Positions 1 through 6,360 of a stretch of 7,347 nt of DNA are shown piece after piece. The stretch is from the NCBI GenBank assembly GCA_028868235.1, contig JAGWUW010000125.1, positions 1 to 7,347 on the forward strand, read 5' to 3'. Under the pieces are notes generated by a model. It did no database searches, was not told where the DNA came from, and was given only the letters and a program-made list of their open reading frames with translations. The DNA comes from Betaproteobacteria bacterium. GTDB lineage: Bacteria; Pseudomonadota; Gammaproteobacteria; Burkholderiales; Rhodocyclaceae. Positions within the stretch are counted from its first letter, which is position 1; each line of letters opens with the position of its first letter. The translations under genes and the position numbers were made by a program.

Positions 1-16
1 ACCGTCTGAATTCGGC

Positions 17-22
17 TAGAAT
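17..22 (+). promoter_or_regulatory. possible -10 box upstream of ilvE
   Basis: TAGAAT matches the sigma-70 -10 consensus at 5 of 6 positions and lies 36 bases before the ilvE start codon. The matching -35 element would fall before the window begins, so the promoter cannot be confirmed from this sequence. It is suggested only because of its position and AT-rich surroundings. Confidence 0.3.
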
Positions 23-47
23 TATGGGCTTTTACACACGGCAACAC

Positions 48-53
48 GGAGAA
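48..53 (+). promoter_or_regulatory. Shine-Dalgarno of ilvE
   Basis: GGAGAA lies 5 bases before the ATG at 59. This spacing favours 59 over the second in-frame ATG at 65, for which the site would be too distant. Confidence 0.7.
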
Positions 54-58
54 TCACC

Positions 59-979
59 ATGTCCATGTCGGATCGCGACGGTTTCATTTGGCAGGATGGC
101 AAGCTTGTGCCCTGGCGCGAAGCGACCACCCACGTCCTCACCCACTCCCTGCACTATGGCATGGGCGTATTCGAGGGCGTCCGTGCCTACAAAACCGAAC
201 GTGGTACCGCGATTTTCCGTCTGAAGGAACACACCGAGCGCCTGTTCCGCTCGGCTCACATCTTCCAGATGCAGATGCCCTACTCGCAGGATGAACTGAA
301 CGAAGCACAGAAGGAAGTGATCCGCGCCAATAACCTCGAATCCGGCTACCTGCGGCCGCTCGCCTTTTACGGCTCGGAAAAGATGGGCGTGTCGCCCAAG
401 GGTGCCAAGGTGCATGTCATCATCGCCGCCTGGCCGTGGGGCGCCTACCTGGGTGAGGAAGGCATGCAGCGCGGTATCCGCATCAAGACCTCGTCCTACA
501 CCCGCCACCACGTAAACATCACCATGGTGCGCGCCAAGGCCTCCGGCAATTACATGAACTCCATTCTTGCCAACAACGAGGCGACCACCGACGGCTACGA
601 CGAAGCCCTGCTTCTCGACCCGGAAGGCTACGCCTGCGAAGGTGCCGGCGAGAACCTGTTCATCGTCAAGAACGGCAAGCTCTATACGCCAGATCTGACC
701 GCCTGCCTGGAAGGCATTACCCGCGCCACTGTCATGCAACTGGCCGGCGAACTGGGCATCGAGGTCATCGAGAAGCGCATCACCCGCGACGAAGTCTACT
801 GTGCCGACGAAGCCTTCTTCACCGGCACTGCCGCCGAAGTGACGCCGATCCGCGAACTCGACAACCGCCAGATCGGTCCCGGCCATCGCGGCCCGATCAC
901 CAAGGCGCTGCAGGAAAAGTATTTCGACGTGGTCTATGGCCGCTCTGCCGCGCACGCTGACTGGCTGGCCGTCGTCTAA
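59..979 (+). CDS. ilvE: branched-chain-amino-acid aminotransferase
   Basis: This is a PLP-dependent fold-type IV aminotransferase that carries out the reversible last step of leucine, isoleucine and valine synthesis in the cytoplasm, with glutamate/2-oxoglutarate as partner. The 306-residue protein is close in length to E. coli IlvE (309) and appears complete. Visible signatures are HSLHYGMGVFEGVRAY (29-44), the Schiff-base lysine K160 in the RAKASGNY segment, EGAGENLF with E194 (194-201), LEGITR (217-222), and TGTAAEVTPI (255-264), which contributes to cofactor phosphate binding. The Shine-Dalgarno at 48-53 supports this start. The zinc-finger gene follows after 15 bases, so the two are probably co-transcribed. 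D-amino-acid aminotransferase and 4-amino-4-deoxychorismate lyase share the fold. However, the N-terminal FIWQDGKLVPW segment and the IIAAWPWGAYLG segment fit IlvE best. Confidence 0.97.
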   Translation: MSMSDRDGFIWQDGKLVPWREATTHVLTHSLHYGMGVFEGVRAYKTERGTAIFRLKEHTERLFRSAHIFQMQMPYSQDELNEAQKEVIRANNLESGYLRPLAFYGSEKMGVSPKGAKVHVIIAAWPWGAYLGEEGMQRGIRIKTSSYTRHHVNITMVRAKASGNYMNSILANNEATTDGYDEALLLDPEGYACEGAGENLFIVKNGKLYTPDLTACLEGITRATVMQLAGELGIEVIEKRITRDEVYCADEAFFTGTAAEVTPIRELDNRQIGPGHRGPITKALQEKYFDVVYGRSAAHADWLAVV

Positions 980-994
980 TCCAGGGAGAAAACC

Positions 995-1183
995 ATGTCC
1001 GACAAGAAGACTATCGAAGTCACCGCCCACGACCTGCCGCTTCACTGCCCGACGCCGAATGCGCCGCTGTGGAGCCAGCACCCGCGCGTTTTCCTCGACG
1101 TACTGAAGACTGGCGAAGTGACCTGCCCGTATTGCAGCGCCAAGTATGTCTTCAAGGGCGAAGCCCCCAAAGGCCATCACTAG
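995..1183 (+). CDS. small CHCC zinc-finger domain protein
   Basis: This 62-residue protein matches the zf-CHCC family (Pfam type PF10276). The likely zinc ligands are C18, H29, C44 and C47, arranged as C-x10-H-x14-C-x2-C. The segments HCPTPNAPLW and VTCPYCSAKYVF are typical. The same domain occurs in the mitochondrial complex I accessory subunit NDUFS6. The bacterial members are short, lone-domain proteins of unproven function, and I do not assign a role here. A strong Shine-Dalgarno (AGGGAG at 983-988) lies 6 bases before the ATG. The gene follows ilvE closely and is followed by an intrinsic terminator, so it is the last gene of that unit. The family call is secure; the function is unknown. 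Confidence 0.9.
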   Translation: MSDKKTIEVTAHDLPLHCPTPNAPLWSQHPRVFLDVLKTGEVTCPYCSAKYVFKGEAPKGHH

Positions 1184-1190
1184 GGCACGG

Positions 1191-1216
1191 ACGGCGGGCC
1201 GCAAGCCCGCCGTTTT
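1191..1216 (+). terminator. intrinsic terminator after the zinc-finger gene
   Basis: A perfect 9-bp stem, ACGGCGGGC (1191-1199) with GCCCGCCGT (1205-1213), has a 5-base loop and runs into TTTT (1213-1216). The stem is very GC-rich and the T-run short. It begins 8 bases after the zinc-finger stop codon and ends 3 bases before the waaF ATG. It could act as a partial terminator, or as a hairpin affecting waaF translation. Confidence 0.8.
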
Positions 1217-1219
1217 CGC

Positions 1220-2233
1220 ATGAAGAAAGCCCTGATTGTCGCTCCCTCGTGGATTGGCGACACCATCATGGCGCAACCGCTGTTCGCTCGGCTGTGCGCC
1301 CGCCACCCTGGTTTGCATCTCGATGCCTTGGCACCTCGCTGGGTCGCTCCCGTGTTACAGCGCATGGCAGAAATCCGCGAGGTTGTCGACAGCCCGTTCG
1401 GACACGGCCAGCTGTCGCTCAAAGCGCGTTGGCGCCTGGCTCGCGATCTTTCGGACCGCGGTTACGACACCGTCTACGTCCTTCCCAACTCACTGAAATC
1501 AGCCCTCGTGCCATGGCTGGCGGGCATTCCGCAACGCGTCGGTTTTACTGGCGAATCGCGCTACGGCCTGATCAACATACGCCACACCCTGGATAAACAG
1601 GCCCTGCCGCTTATGCTTGAGCGATTCATGCAACTGGCCGAAATGCCGGGCACCGCACCGAGCAAGCCAATACCCCATCCGCGCATCCGCTCCAGCCAAG
1701 ACGACCAGCAGCGAACGTTGACAGAACTCGGCATGAGTAAACCCGAACGTATCGTCGCCTTCTGCCCCGGTGCCGAATATGGACCCGCCAAGCGCTGGCC
1801 AGCCGCGCATTTCGCCGCATTGGCCAAATCATTGGCCAAGCATGGCTACAGTATCTGGTTGTTCGGTTCATCCAAGGACCATGCAGTGGCGGAGGAAATC
1901 GCCCAGCTTGCCCCCGGTCTGTGCCGCAACCTATGCGGTGCCACCACGCTCGGCCAAGCCGTCGACCTGCTCGCCCTGACCGATCTGGTGGTGTGCAACG
2001 ACTCCGGCCTGATGCATGTCGCCGCCGCCCTCGACCGCTCCATCGTCGCACTGTACGGCTCGTCGTCCCCGGGCTTTACGCCGCCGCTTTCCGAACGGGC
2101 CGACGTTGTCAGCCTGAACCTCGAGTGCAGCCCCTGCTTCAAGCGCGAATGCCCGCTCGGTCACCTCGACTGCCTGAACAAACTGACGCCCGAGCAGGTC
2201 CTCGAATACTGCCGAAAATGGATCTCGCCATGA
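1220..2233 (+). CDS. waaF: lipopolysaccharide heptosyltransferase II
   Basis: This is a GT9-family glycosyltransferase acting at the cytoplasmic face of the inner membrane. It transfers the second L-glycero-D-manno-heptose from ADP-heptose to the LPS inner core. The 337-residue protein has a typical WaaF length. The N-terminal domain opens with APSWIGDTIMAQPLF (8-22), where D14 matches the acidic residue conserved in heptosyltransferases. RVGFTGESRYGLIN (106-119) follows. The nucleotide-sugar domain carries CPGAEYGPAKRWP (182-194), LFGSSKD (214-220), NDSGLMHVAAAL (260-271) and YGSSSPGFTPPL (279-290). A cysteine cluster, C303, C306, C311 and C318, lies near the end and is common in WaaF proteins. 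The start is fixed by family alignment, yet no Shine-Dalgarno is visible because the terminator hairpin occupies that place. WaaC (heptosyltransferase I) is the main alternative, but the SWIGD and late cysteine segments favour WaaF. Confidence 0.95.
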   Translation: MKKALIVAPSWIGDTIMAQPLFARLCARHPGLHLDALAPRWVAPVLQRMAEIREVVDSPFGHGQLSLKARWRLARDLSDRGYDTVYVLPNSLKSALVPWLAGIPQRVGFTGESRYGLINIRHTLDKQALPLMLERFMQLAEMPGTAPSKPIPHPRIRSSQDDQQRTLTELGMSKPERIVAFCPGAEYGPAKRWPAAHFAALAKSLAKHGYSIWLFGSSKDHAVAEEIAQLAPGLCRNLCGATTLGQAVDLLALTDLVVCNDSGLMHVAAALDRSIVALYGSSSPGFTPPLSERADVVSLNLECSPCFKRECPLGHLDCLNKLTPEQVLEYCRKWISP

Positions 2234-2661
2234 GCAAACCAGGCCACTTCGCATCGCCCGATGACGTCGAGCACGCCTTCTACGAGGCTATCAACCAAGG
2301 CGATGCTGATCTACTGATGCTGGTGTGGGCCGAGGATGAGGAAACTGTCTGCGTTCATCCGACCGGCGTCCGCCTACTCGGCGAAGCACCGATCCGCGAA
2401 AGCTGGCGCAGCATCTTCGCCAGCGCCAAGATCCGCGTCCAGCCAGAATCGGTCGCCCATTGGCACGGCACGGTGATGGCCATCCACCACCTGACTGAAG
2501 TCCTCTTCGTCGGCGACGACCCTAGCCCGCACGGCCCGCTGCATGTCACCCATGTCTTTGTCCGTGGCGCCCACGGCTGGCGGCTGGTCAGCCGGCATGC
2601 CTCAGCCGCCGATGACGGTCATCAGGCCATGGCCGATGCCGTCCCGCACACCCTCCATTGA
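2230..2661 (+). CDS. NTF2/SnoaL-like small protein
   Basis: The 143-residue product looks like a member of the NTF2/SnoaL (DUF4440-like) cone-shaped fold. It has an N-terminal helical segment with HAFYEAINQGDADLLMLVWAEDEETVCVHPTG (15-46), then a GxxxIRESWRSIF segment (51-63). Alternating beta segments follow, ending with HVTHVFVRGAHGWRLVSRHAS (105-125). The family includes small isomerases, dehydratases and ligand-binding proteins, and no substrate can be assigned. The chosen start overlaps the waaF stop codon as ATGA (2230-2233), which indicates translational coupling. An in-frame ATG at 2218 would add MDLA and is a possible alternative. No signal peptide is present, so a cytoplasmic location is likely. 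Similar proteins carry the same VWA...VxxxHPxG pattern in other proteobacteria. Confidence 0.85.
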   Translation: MSKPGHFASPDDVEHAFYEAINQGDADLLMLVWAEDEETVCVHPTGVRLLGEAPIRESWRSIFASAKIRVQPESVAHWHGTVMAIHHLTEVLFVGDDPSPHGPLHVTHVFVRGAHGWRLVSRHASAADDGHQAMADAVPHTLH

Positions 2662-2670
2662 AATCCGTCA

Positions 2671-3627
2671 GTGAAGCCCTATAGAGCCCCCGGCTGGCTG
2701 CCCGGTGGCCAAGCCCAGACCTTGTGGCCCCTCGTCATCAAGCCCCTGCCCATCCCCCTGCGCCGCGAACGCTGGACCACCCCGGATGGTGATTTCATCG
2801 ACGTCGACCACCTCGACGGCCCTGTCGAATCGCCTCTACTAGTCCTTTTCCACGGCCTCGAAGGCAGCGCCCGCAGTCACTACGCTCGGTCGACCGCCCA
2901 TACCTGCCAGAAAATTGGCTGGCGCCTGGCACTACCGCATTTTCGCGGCTGCTCCGGCGAACTGAACCAGCAGCCACGCGCCTACCACTCGGGTGACTCG
3001 GCAGAAATTGATTGGATCCTGCGTCGACTGCATCATGGCAACGGTGGTCAGCGACTGCATGTGGTAGGCATTTCGCTGGGCGGCAATGCACTGCTCAAAT
3101 GGGCCGGGGAACAGAAGCAGGCTGCGAGCGAATTGGTCACCGGCGTCGCCGGCATCTGCGCTCCGCTCGATCTTGCTGCCTGCGGCCATCACCTGGCCCG
3201 CGGCATCAATCGGATCTACACCCGACATTTCCTCGACACCCTCAAGGCGCGCTCAGCCGCTCGCCTAGCACGCTTCCCCGGTCTTTTCGACCCGGAACGC
3301 ATGCACCGGGCACGCAATCTCTGGGAATTCGACGATGCCGTGACCGGACCGGTGCATGGCTTTGCCGGTGCCGATGACTACTGGGCGCGTTCGTCGGCAA
3401 AACCGTGGCTGAAGTCAATCGCCGTTCCTGCCTTGGTCATCAATCCCAAAAACGACCCTTTCCTCCCCTCCGTCGCACTACCCGGCACAGCTGACATCAG
3501 CCCCAGCGTCCTCCTTGAGCAACCCGCTACCGGTGGTCATGTCGGCTTCGTCAGCGGGCCCTTTCCGGGAAATCTGGACTGGCTGCCGCAAAGACTCTTA
3601 CACTTCTTCGTTTCCGAAACGGAATAG
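2671..3627 (+). CDS. YheT-family alpha/beta hydrolase
   Basis: This 318-residue alpha/beta-fold hydrolase belongs to the YheT (AB-hydrolase 4, COG0429) group. The family start is seen at YRAPGWLPGGQAQTLWP (4-20). The oxyanion-hole region is FHGLEGSARSHY (60-71), and FRGCSGELN (91-99) follows. The nucleophile elbow GISLGG (133-138) gives S135. The probable acid is D262 in NPKNDPF (258-264) and the catalytic histidine is H290 in TGGHVGF (287-293). The segment DDYWARSSAKPWL (235-247) is also characteristic. All triad residues are present, so it should be an active serine hydrolase, with an acyl ester or lipid a plausible substrate. The substrate is not known. It starts with GTG at 2671. The preceding gene's stop lies in the same frame, 9 bases upstream, and the family alignment supports this start. 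The Shine-Dalgarno is weak. Confidence 0.92.
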   Translation: MKPYRAPGWLPGGQAQTLWPLVIKPLPIPLRRERWTTPDGDFIDVDHLDGPVESPLLVLFHGLEGSARSHYARSTAHTCQKIGWRLALPHFRGCSGELNQQPRAYHSGDSAEIDWILRRLHHGNGGQRLHVVGISLGGNALLKWAGEQKQAASELVTGVAGICAPLDLAACGHHLARGINRIYTRHFLDTLKARSAARLARFPGLFDPERMHRARNLWEFDDAVTGPVHGFAGADDYWARSSAKPWLKSIAVPALVINPKNDPFLPSVALPGTADISPSVLLEQPATGGHVGFVSGPFPGNLDWLPQRLLHFFVSETE

Positions 3628-3636
3628 CACAACATC

Positions 3637-5013
3637 ATGAACCAACTACCAGCCGAAATCTTCAAGGCCTACGACATCCGGGGCATAGTCAATAAATCAC
3701 TGACCGCTGAGGTCGTACGCCAGGTCGGCCATGCCTTGGGTTCATTGGCTATCGAGCAAGGACAAACCGCCATCGCCGTCGGCCGTGACGGTCGCCTGTC
3801 CGGCCCGGAACTCTCCAGCGCACTGATGGATGGCATCTGTGCCGCCGGCGTAGATGCCATCGATGTCGGTTGCGTACCGACTCCGCTCACTTACTTCGCC
3901 GCCTACGAACTCGGCTGCCACTCCTGCGTCTCGGTCACCGGCAGCCACAATCCACCCGACTATAACGGTCTGAAGATGGTGATCGGCGGAACCACGCTGG
4001 CGCTCGATGCCATCCAGGACCTAAAGAAGCGCATCGAGGCCGGCAACCTGAAGCATGGCCAAGGCCAACGCCGCAACGCTGACATCACAGCTGCGTACGT
4101 CGACAAGATCATCGGCGATGTCAAGCTGGCCCGCCCGATGAAGATCGTCATGGATTGCGGCAACGGCGTAGCCGGCGCCATCGCTCCCGAACTGTTCAAG
4201 CGCCTAGGTTGCAAGATCGTACCGCTCTATTGCGAGGTGGACGGCAATTTCCCGAATCACCACCCGGACCCGTCTAAGCCGGAGAACCTGGCCGACGTGA
4301 TCAAGGCGCTCAAGGAAACCGATGCCGAGATCGGCATCGCCTTTGATGGTGACGGCGACCGACTCGGTGTGGTTACAAAGGATGGCGAAATCATCTTCCC
4401 TGATCGCCAGCTGATGCTGTTCGCCGCCGATGTGCTCTCCCGCGTCCCTGGCGGCCAGGTCATCTACGATGTCAAATGCACCCGTCTGCTCGCCCCGTGG
4501 ATCAGACAGCACGGCGGCGTGCCGCTGATGTGGAATACGGGCCACGCCCTGGTCAAGGCGAAACTCAAGGAAACCGGCGCCCCGCTGGCTGGTGAGATGT
4601 CCGGCCACACCTTCTTCAAGGAACGCTGGTACGGCTTCGACGACGGCCTATACACCGGCGCCCGCCTGCTCGAAATCCTGAGCAAGTCCGTCGATGCCAA
4701 CCCGGTCCTCAAGAACCTGCCCAATGCCCCGTCGACCCCGGAGCTAAACATCAAGATGGCCGAAGGCGAACCCTTTGCCCTCATCGACAAGCTGAAGGTC
4801 AACGGAAAATTTGATGGTGCCGAAGAAATCATCACCATCGATGGCGTCCGCGTCGAGTATCCTGACGGTTTCGGGTTGGCCCGCCCATCGAACACCACGC
4901 CGGTCGTCGTCCTGCGCTTCGAAGCTGACAATGCAGCAGCTCTAGAACGCATCCAGAATGGGTTCCGACAGGCGCTGAATGCGGTCTGGCCTGGAATTCA
5001 GCTACCGTTTTAA
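3637..5013 (+). CDS. algC: phosphomannomutase/phosphoglucomutase
   Basis: This alpha-D-phosphohexomutase interconverts mannose-6-P and mannose-1-P, and glucose-6-P and glucose-1-P. It supplies sugar nucleotides for LPS core, O-antigen and exopolysaccharide. The 458 residues match the length of the P. aeruginosa AlgC type (about 463). Domain 1 has AYDIRGI (11-17) and the phosphoserine loop TGSHNPPDYNGLK (101-113), with S103. Domain 2 has the Mg-binding loop FDGDGDRLG (236-244), with D237, D239 and D241. Domain 3 has the sugar-recognition loop GEMSGH (319-324). Domain 4 has the phosphate-binding loop RPSNTTP (416-422). All active-site loops are intact. The broad double specificity is inferred from the AlgC-like sequence; phosphoglucosamine mutase (GlmM) has different loop sequences and is unlikely. 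It starts 9 bases after the hydrolase gene and ends 9 bases before the EAL-HDOD gene. Names used for such genes vary (algC, manB, pgm). Confidence 0.94.
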   Translation: MNQLPAEIFKAYDIRGIVNKSLTAEVVRQVGHALGSLAIEQGQTAIAVGRDGRLSGPELSSALMDGICAAGVDAIDVGCVPTPLTYFAAYELGCHSCVSVTGSHNPPDYNGLKMVIGGTTLALDAIQDLKKRIEAGNLKHGQGQRRNADITAAYVDKIIGDVKLARPMKIVMDCGNGVAGAIAPELFKRLGCKIVPLYCEVDGNFPNHHPDPSKPENLADVIKALKETDAEIGIAFDGDGDRLGVVTKDGEIIFPDRQLMLFAADVLSRVPGGQVIYDVKCTRLLAPWIRQHGGVPLMWNTGHALVKAKLKETGAPLAGEMSGHTFFKERWYGFDDGLYTGARLLEILSKSVDANPVLKNLPNAPSTPELNIKMAEGEPFALIDKLKVNGKFDGAEEIITIDGVRVEYPDGFGLARPSNTTPVVVLRFEADNAAALERIQNGFRQALNAVWPGIQLPF

Positions 5014-5016
5014 GGA
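5012..5016 (+). promoter_or_regulatory. Shine-Dalgarno of the EAL-HDOD gene
   Basis: AAGGA overlaps the TAA stop codon of the upstream mutase gene and sits 6 bases before the GTG at 5023. It supports the GTG start and implies translation by ribosomes terminating at the mutase. Confidence 0.7.
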
Positions 5017-5022
5017 ATCCTT

Positions 5023-6273
5023 GTGAGTGATGCTACCGCCGAGCAGCTTTTTCTCGGACGCCAACCAATCCTGGATCGTAATCAGCAGCTATTTGCTTAC
5101 GAACTTCTGTTTCGTAGCGGAGGGCACAACTTTGCCGAAGTCACGGACGGTGTTCAGGCGACCGCGACCGTCATCGCCAACGCCTTCACCGAACTCGGGG
5201 TAGAAGCAGCGCTGGGGCAGCACCGAGGTTTCATCAACGTCGACGAGCAATTTCTGTTCAGCGACATGCTGGAACTACTGCCACGACACGCTGTGGTCCT
5301 GGAAATCCTCGAAACCGTTCCGCCGACCCCCGCCGTAATCGAACGCTGCCGCGCGCTGAAAGCTGCCGGATTCACGCTGGCTCTCGACGATGTCGTCCAA
5401 CTCGAACCTGAATTTACCGAATTGCTGGCGTTGGTCGAAATCGTCAAGGTCGATATCCAACCGCTATCCCGTGTTCAGCTGATGCAGTTGTCCATGAAGC
5501 TCAAGCCGATGGGCAAGCAATTGCTCGCCGAAAAGGTCGACTCTCGCGAGCAGATGGAGCAATGCCTAAAACTCGGCTTCTCGCTTTTCCAGGGCTACTA
5601 CTTCGCCAAGCCCAGCATCATCGCTGGCAAGAAGCTTGATCATTCGCAGCTGTCCATGATGAAGCTGATGGGCCTGCTGCTCGGCGATGCCGACACCAGC
5701 GAACTCGAATCCGCCCTGAAGCCGGAGCCCGGACTGACCATCAATCTCCTGCGCATGACCAACTCTGTCGGCGCCGGCTGTACCGAGCACATCACCTCGG
5801 TAGGCCATGCCATCACGGTTCTTGGCCGGCGTCAGTTGCAGCGCTGGCTACAGTTGTTGGTATTCGCGTCGGGTAACCAGACCAGCACCAGCAATCCGCT
5901 GCTGCAAATGGCCGCCACCCGCGGTCGCTTGATGGAGCTGTTGGCCGGTGAACTGTGCCCGAACGATAGCGGGTTGGCCGATCGCGCCTTCATGGCTGGC
6001 ATCATGTCGCTTATGCCTATCCTCGTCAGCCAGTCGATTTCCGATATCGTGGCTCACCTCAGCCTGGCCGAAGATGTACGCGCCGCTCTGTGTGAAGGGA
6101 GCGGCCCGCTGGGTGCCTTACTGCGCATCACTGAAAGTAGCGAGAACGGGGATCTTGCCCAACTGGCTGCGGCTCTCGCCGAATCGCCGGGGCTGGGGCC
6201 GAAAGCCATCAATCGTGCCCAAACACAGGCTCTGCAATGGGCCAACGAGATCGGCCAGGAAAGGCCAGCATAA
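5023..6273 (+). CDS. EAL and HDOD domain signalling protein
   Basis: This 416-residue cytoplasmic protein pairs an N-terminal EAL domain (about 8-200) with a C-terminal HDOD domain (about 205-400), the YuxH/CdgJ-type architecture. EAL domains hydrolyse cyclic-di-GMP; HDOD domains are HD-related output modules without nuclease activity. Visible EAL elements are YELLFR (26-31, E27), FINVDEQF (70-77, N72), LEILE (93-97), LALDD (119-123, D122/D123), VKVDI (141-145, K142), LLAEKVDS (167-174, E170) and FQGYYFAKP (189-197, Q190). Most catalytic positions therefore appear kept. The loop after the paired aspartates reads DDVVQLEPE, lacking the DFGTG glycines of classical active enzymes. In the HDOD part, PGLTINLLRMTNSVG (236-250) and ITSVGHAITVLGRRQLQRWL (257-276) are characteristic. 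Phosphodiesterase activity is thus possible but not assured. Translation begins at GTG with a good Shine-Dalgarno. No membrane or sensory domain is present. Confidence 0.93.
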   Translation: MSDATAEQLFLGRQPILDRNQQLFAYELLFRSGGHNFAEVTDGVQATATVIANAFTELGVEAALGQHRGFINVDEQFLFSDMLELLPRHAVVLEILETVPPTPAVIERCRALKAAGFTLALDDVVQLEPEFTELLALVEIVKVDIQPLSRVQLMQLSMKLKPMGKQLLAEKVDSREQMEQCLKLGFSLFQGYYFAKPSIIAGKKLDHSQLSMMKLMGLLLGDADTSELESALKPEPGLTINLLRMTNSVGAGCTEHITSVGHAITVLGRRQLQRWLQLLVFASGNQTSTSNPLLQMAATRGRLMELLAGELCPNDSGLADRAFMAGIMSLMPILVSQSISDIVAHLSLAEDVRAALCEGSGPLGALLRITESSENGDLAQLAAALAESPGLGPKAINRAQTQALQWANEIGQERPA

Positions 6274-6278
6274 AGCCG

Positions 6279-6305
6279 TTACAAAACAGCTACAGGCGCA
6301 CTACA
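6279..6305 (+). repeat. three 11-bp-phased YTACA direct repeats (candidate operator)
   Basis: TTACA at 6279-6283, CTACA at 6290-6294 and CTACA at 6301-6305 are separated by exactly 6 bases each, giving an 11-bp period. They end 21 bases before the -10 box at 6327. Direct repeats on one helical face near the -35 position are the usual layout for OmpR/PhoB-type response regulators. The cognate regulator is unknown. Confidence 0.5.
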
Positions 6306-6326
6306 AGTCGCTCCACTGTCGCCACC

Positions 6327-6332
6327 TATAAT
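6327..6332 (+). promoter_or_regulatory. consensus -10 box for the small membrane protein gene
   Basis: TATAAT is a perfect -10 hexamer in the gap after the EAL-HDOD gene. No good -35 is seen at 16-18 bp spacing, which fits an activator-dependent promoter using the phased repeats just upstream. A start site near 6339 would leave a leader of about 20 bases before the ATG at 6361. The ATG at 6331 would then be excluded as a start codon. Confidence 0.6.
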
Positions 6333-6360
6333 GATCTCGTCACTTACTTTACAACGACAC

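Noticed and set aside
32..1318. A 428-codon open frame on the minus strand opposite ilvE, the zinc-finger gene and the start of waaF.
   Set aside because: It is a mirror frame of GC-rich coding DNA. Its translation matches no family I know, it crosses two real genes and the terminator, and ilvE is unmistakable on the plus strand.
1718..1723. A perfect TTGACA (-35 consensus) inside waaF.
   Set aside because: No acceptable -10 box occurs 15-19 bases downstream, and it lies within conserved coding sequence.
1921..2229. An N-terminal extension of the NTF2-like frame back through waaF.
   Set aside because: That stretch translates to arginine- and proline-rich out-of-frame sequence of waaF. The family similarity starts after the ATG at 2230 (or 2218).
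4204..4952. Minus-strand open frames of 134 and 162 codons opposite the mutase gene.
   Set aside because: They lie wholly inside a well-conserved plus-strand enzyme gene and show no recognisable domain, so they are shadow frames.
6331..6360. A longer start (ATG at 6331) for the small membrane protein.
   Set aside because: The ATG overlaps the TATAAT -10 box and would be upstream of the expected transcript start. It also has no Shine-Dalgarno.
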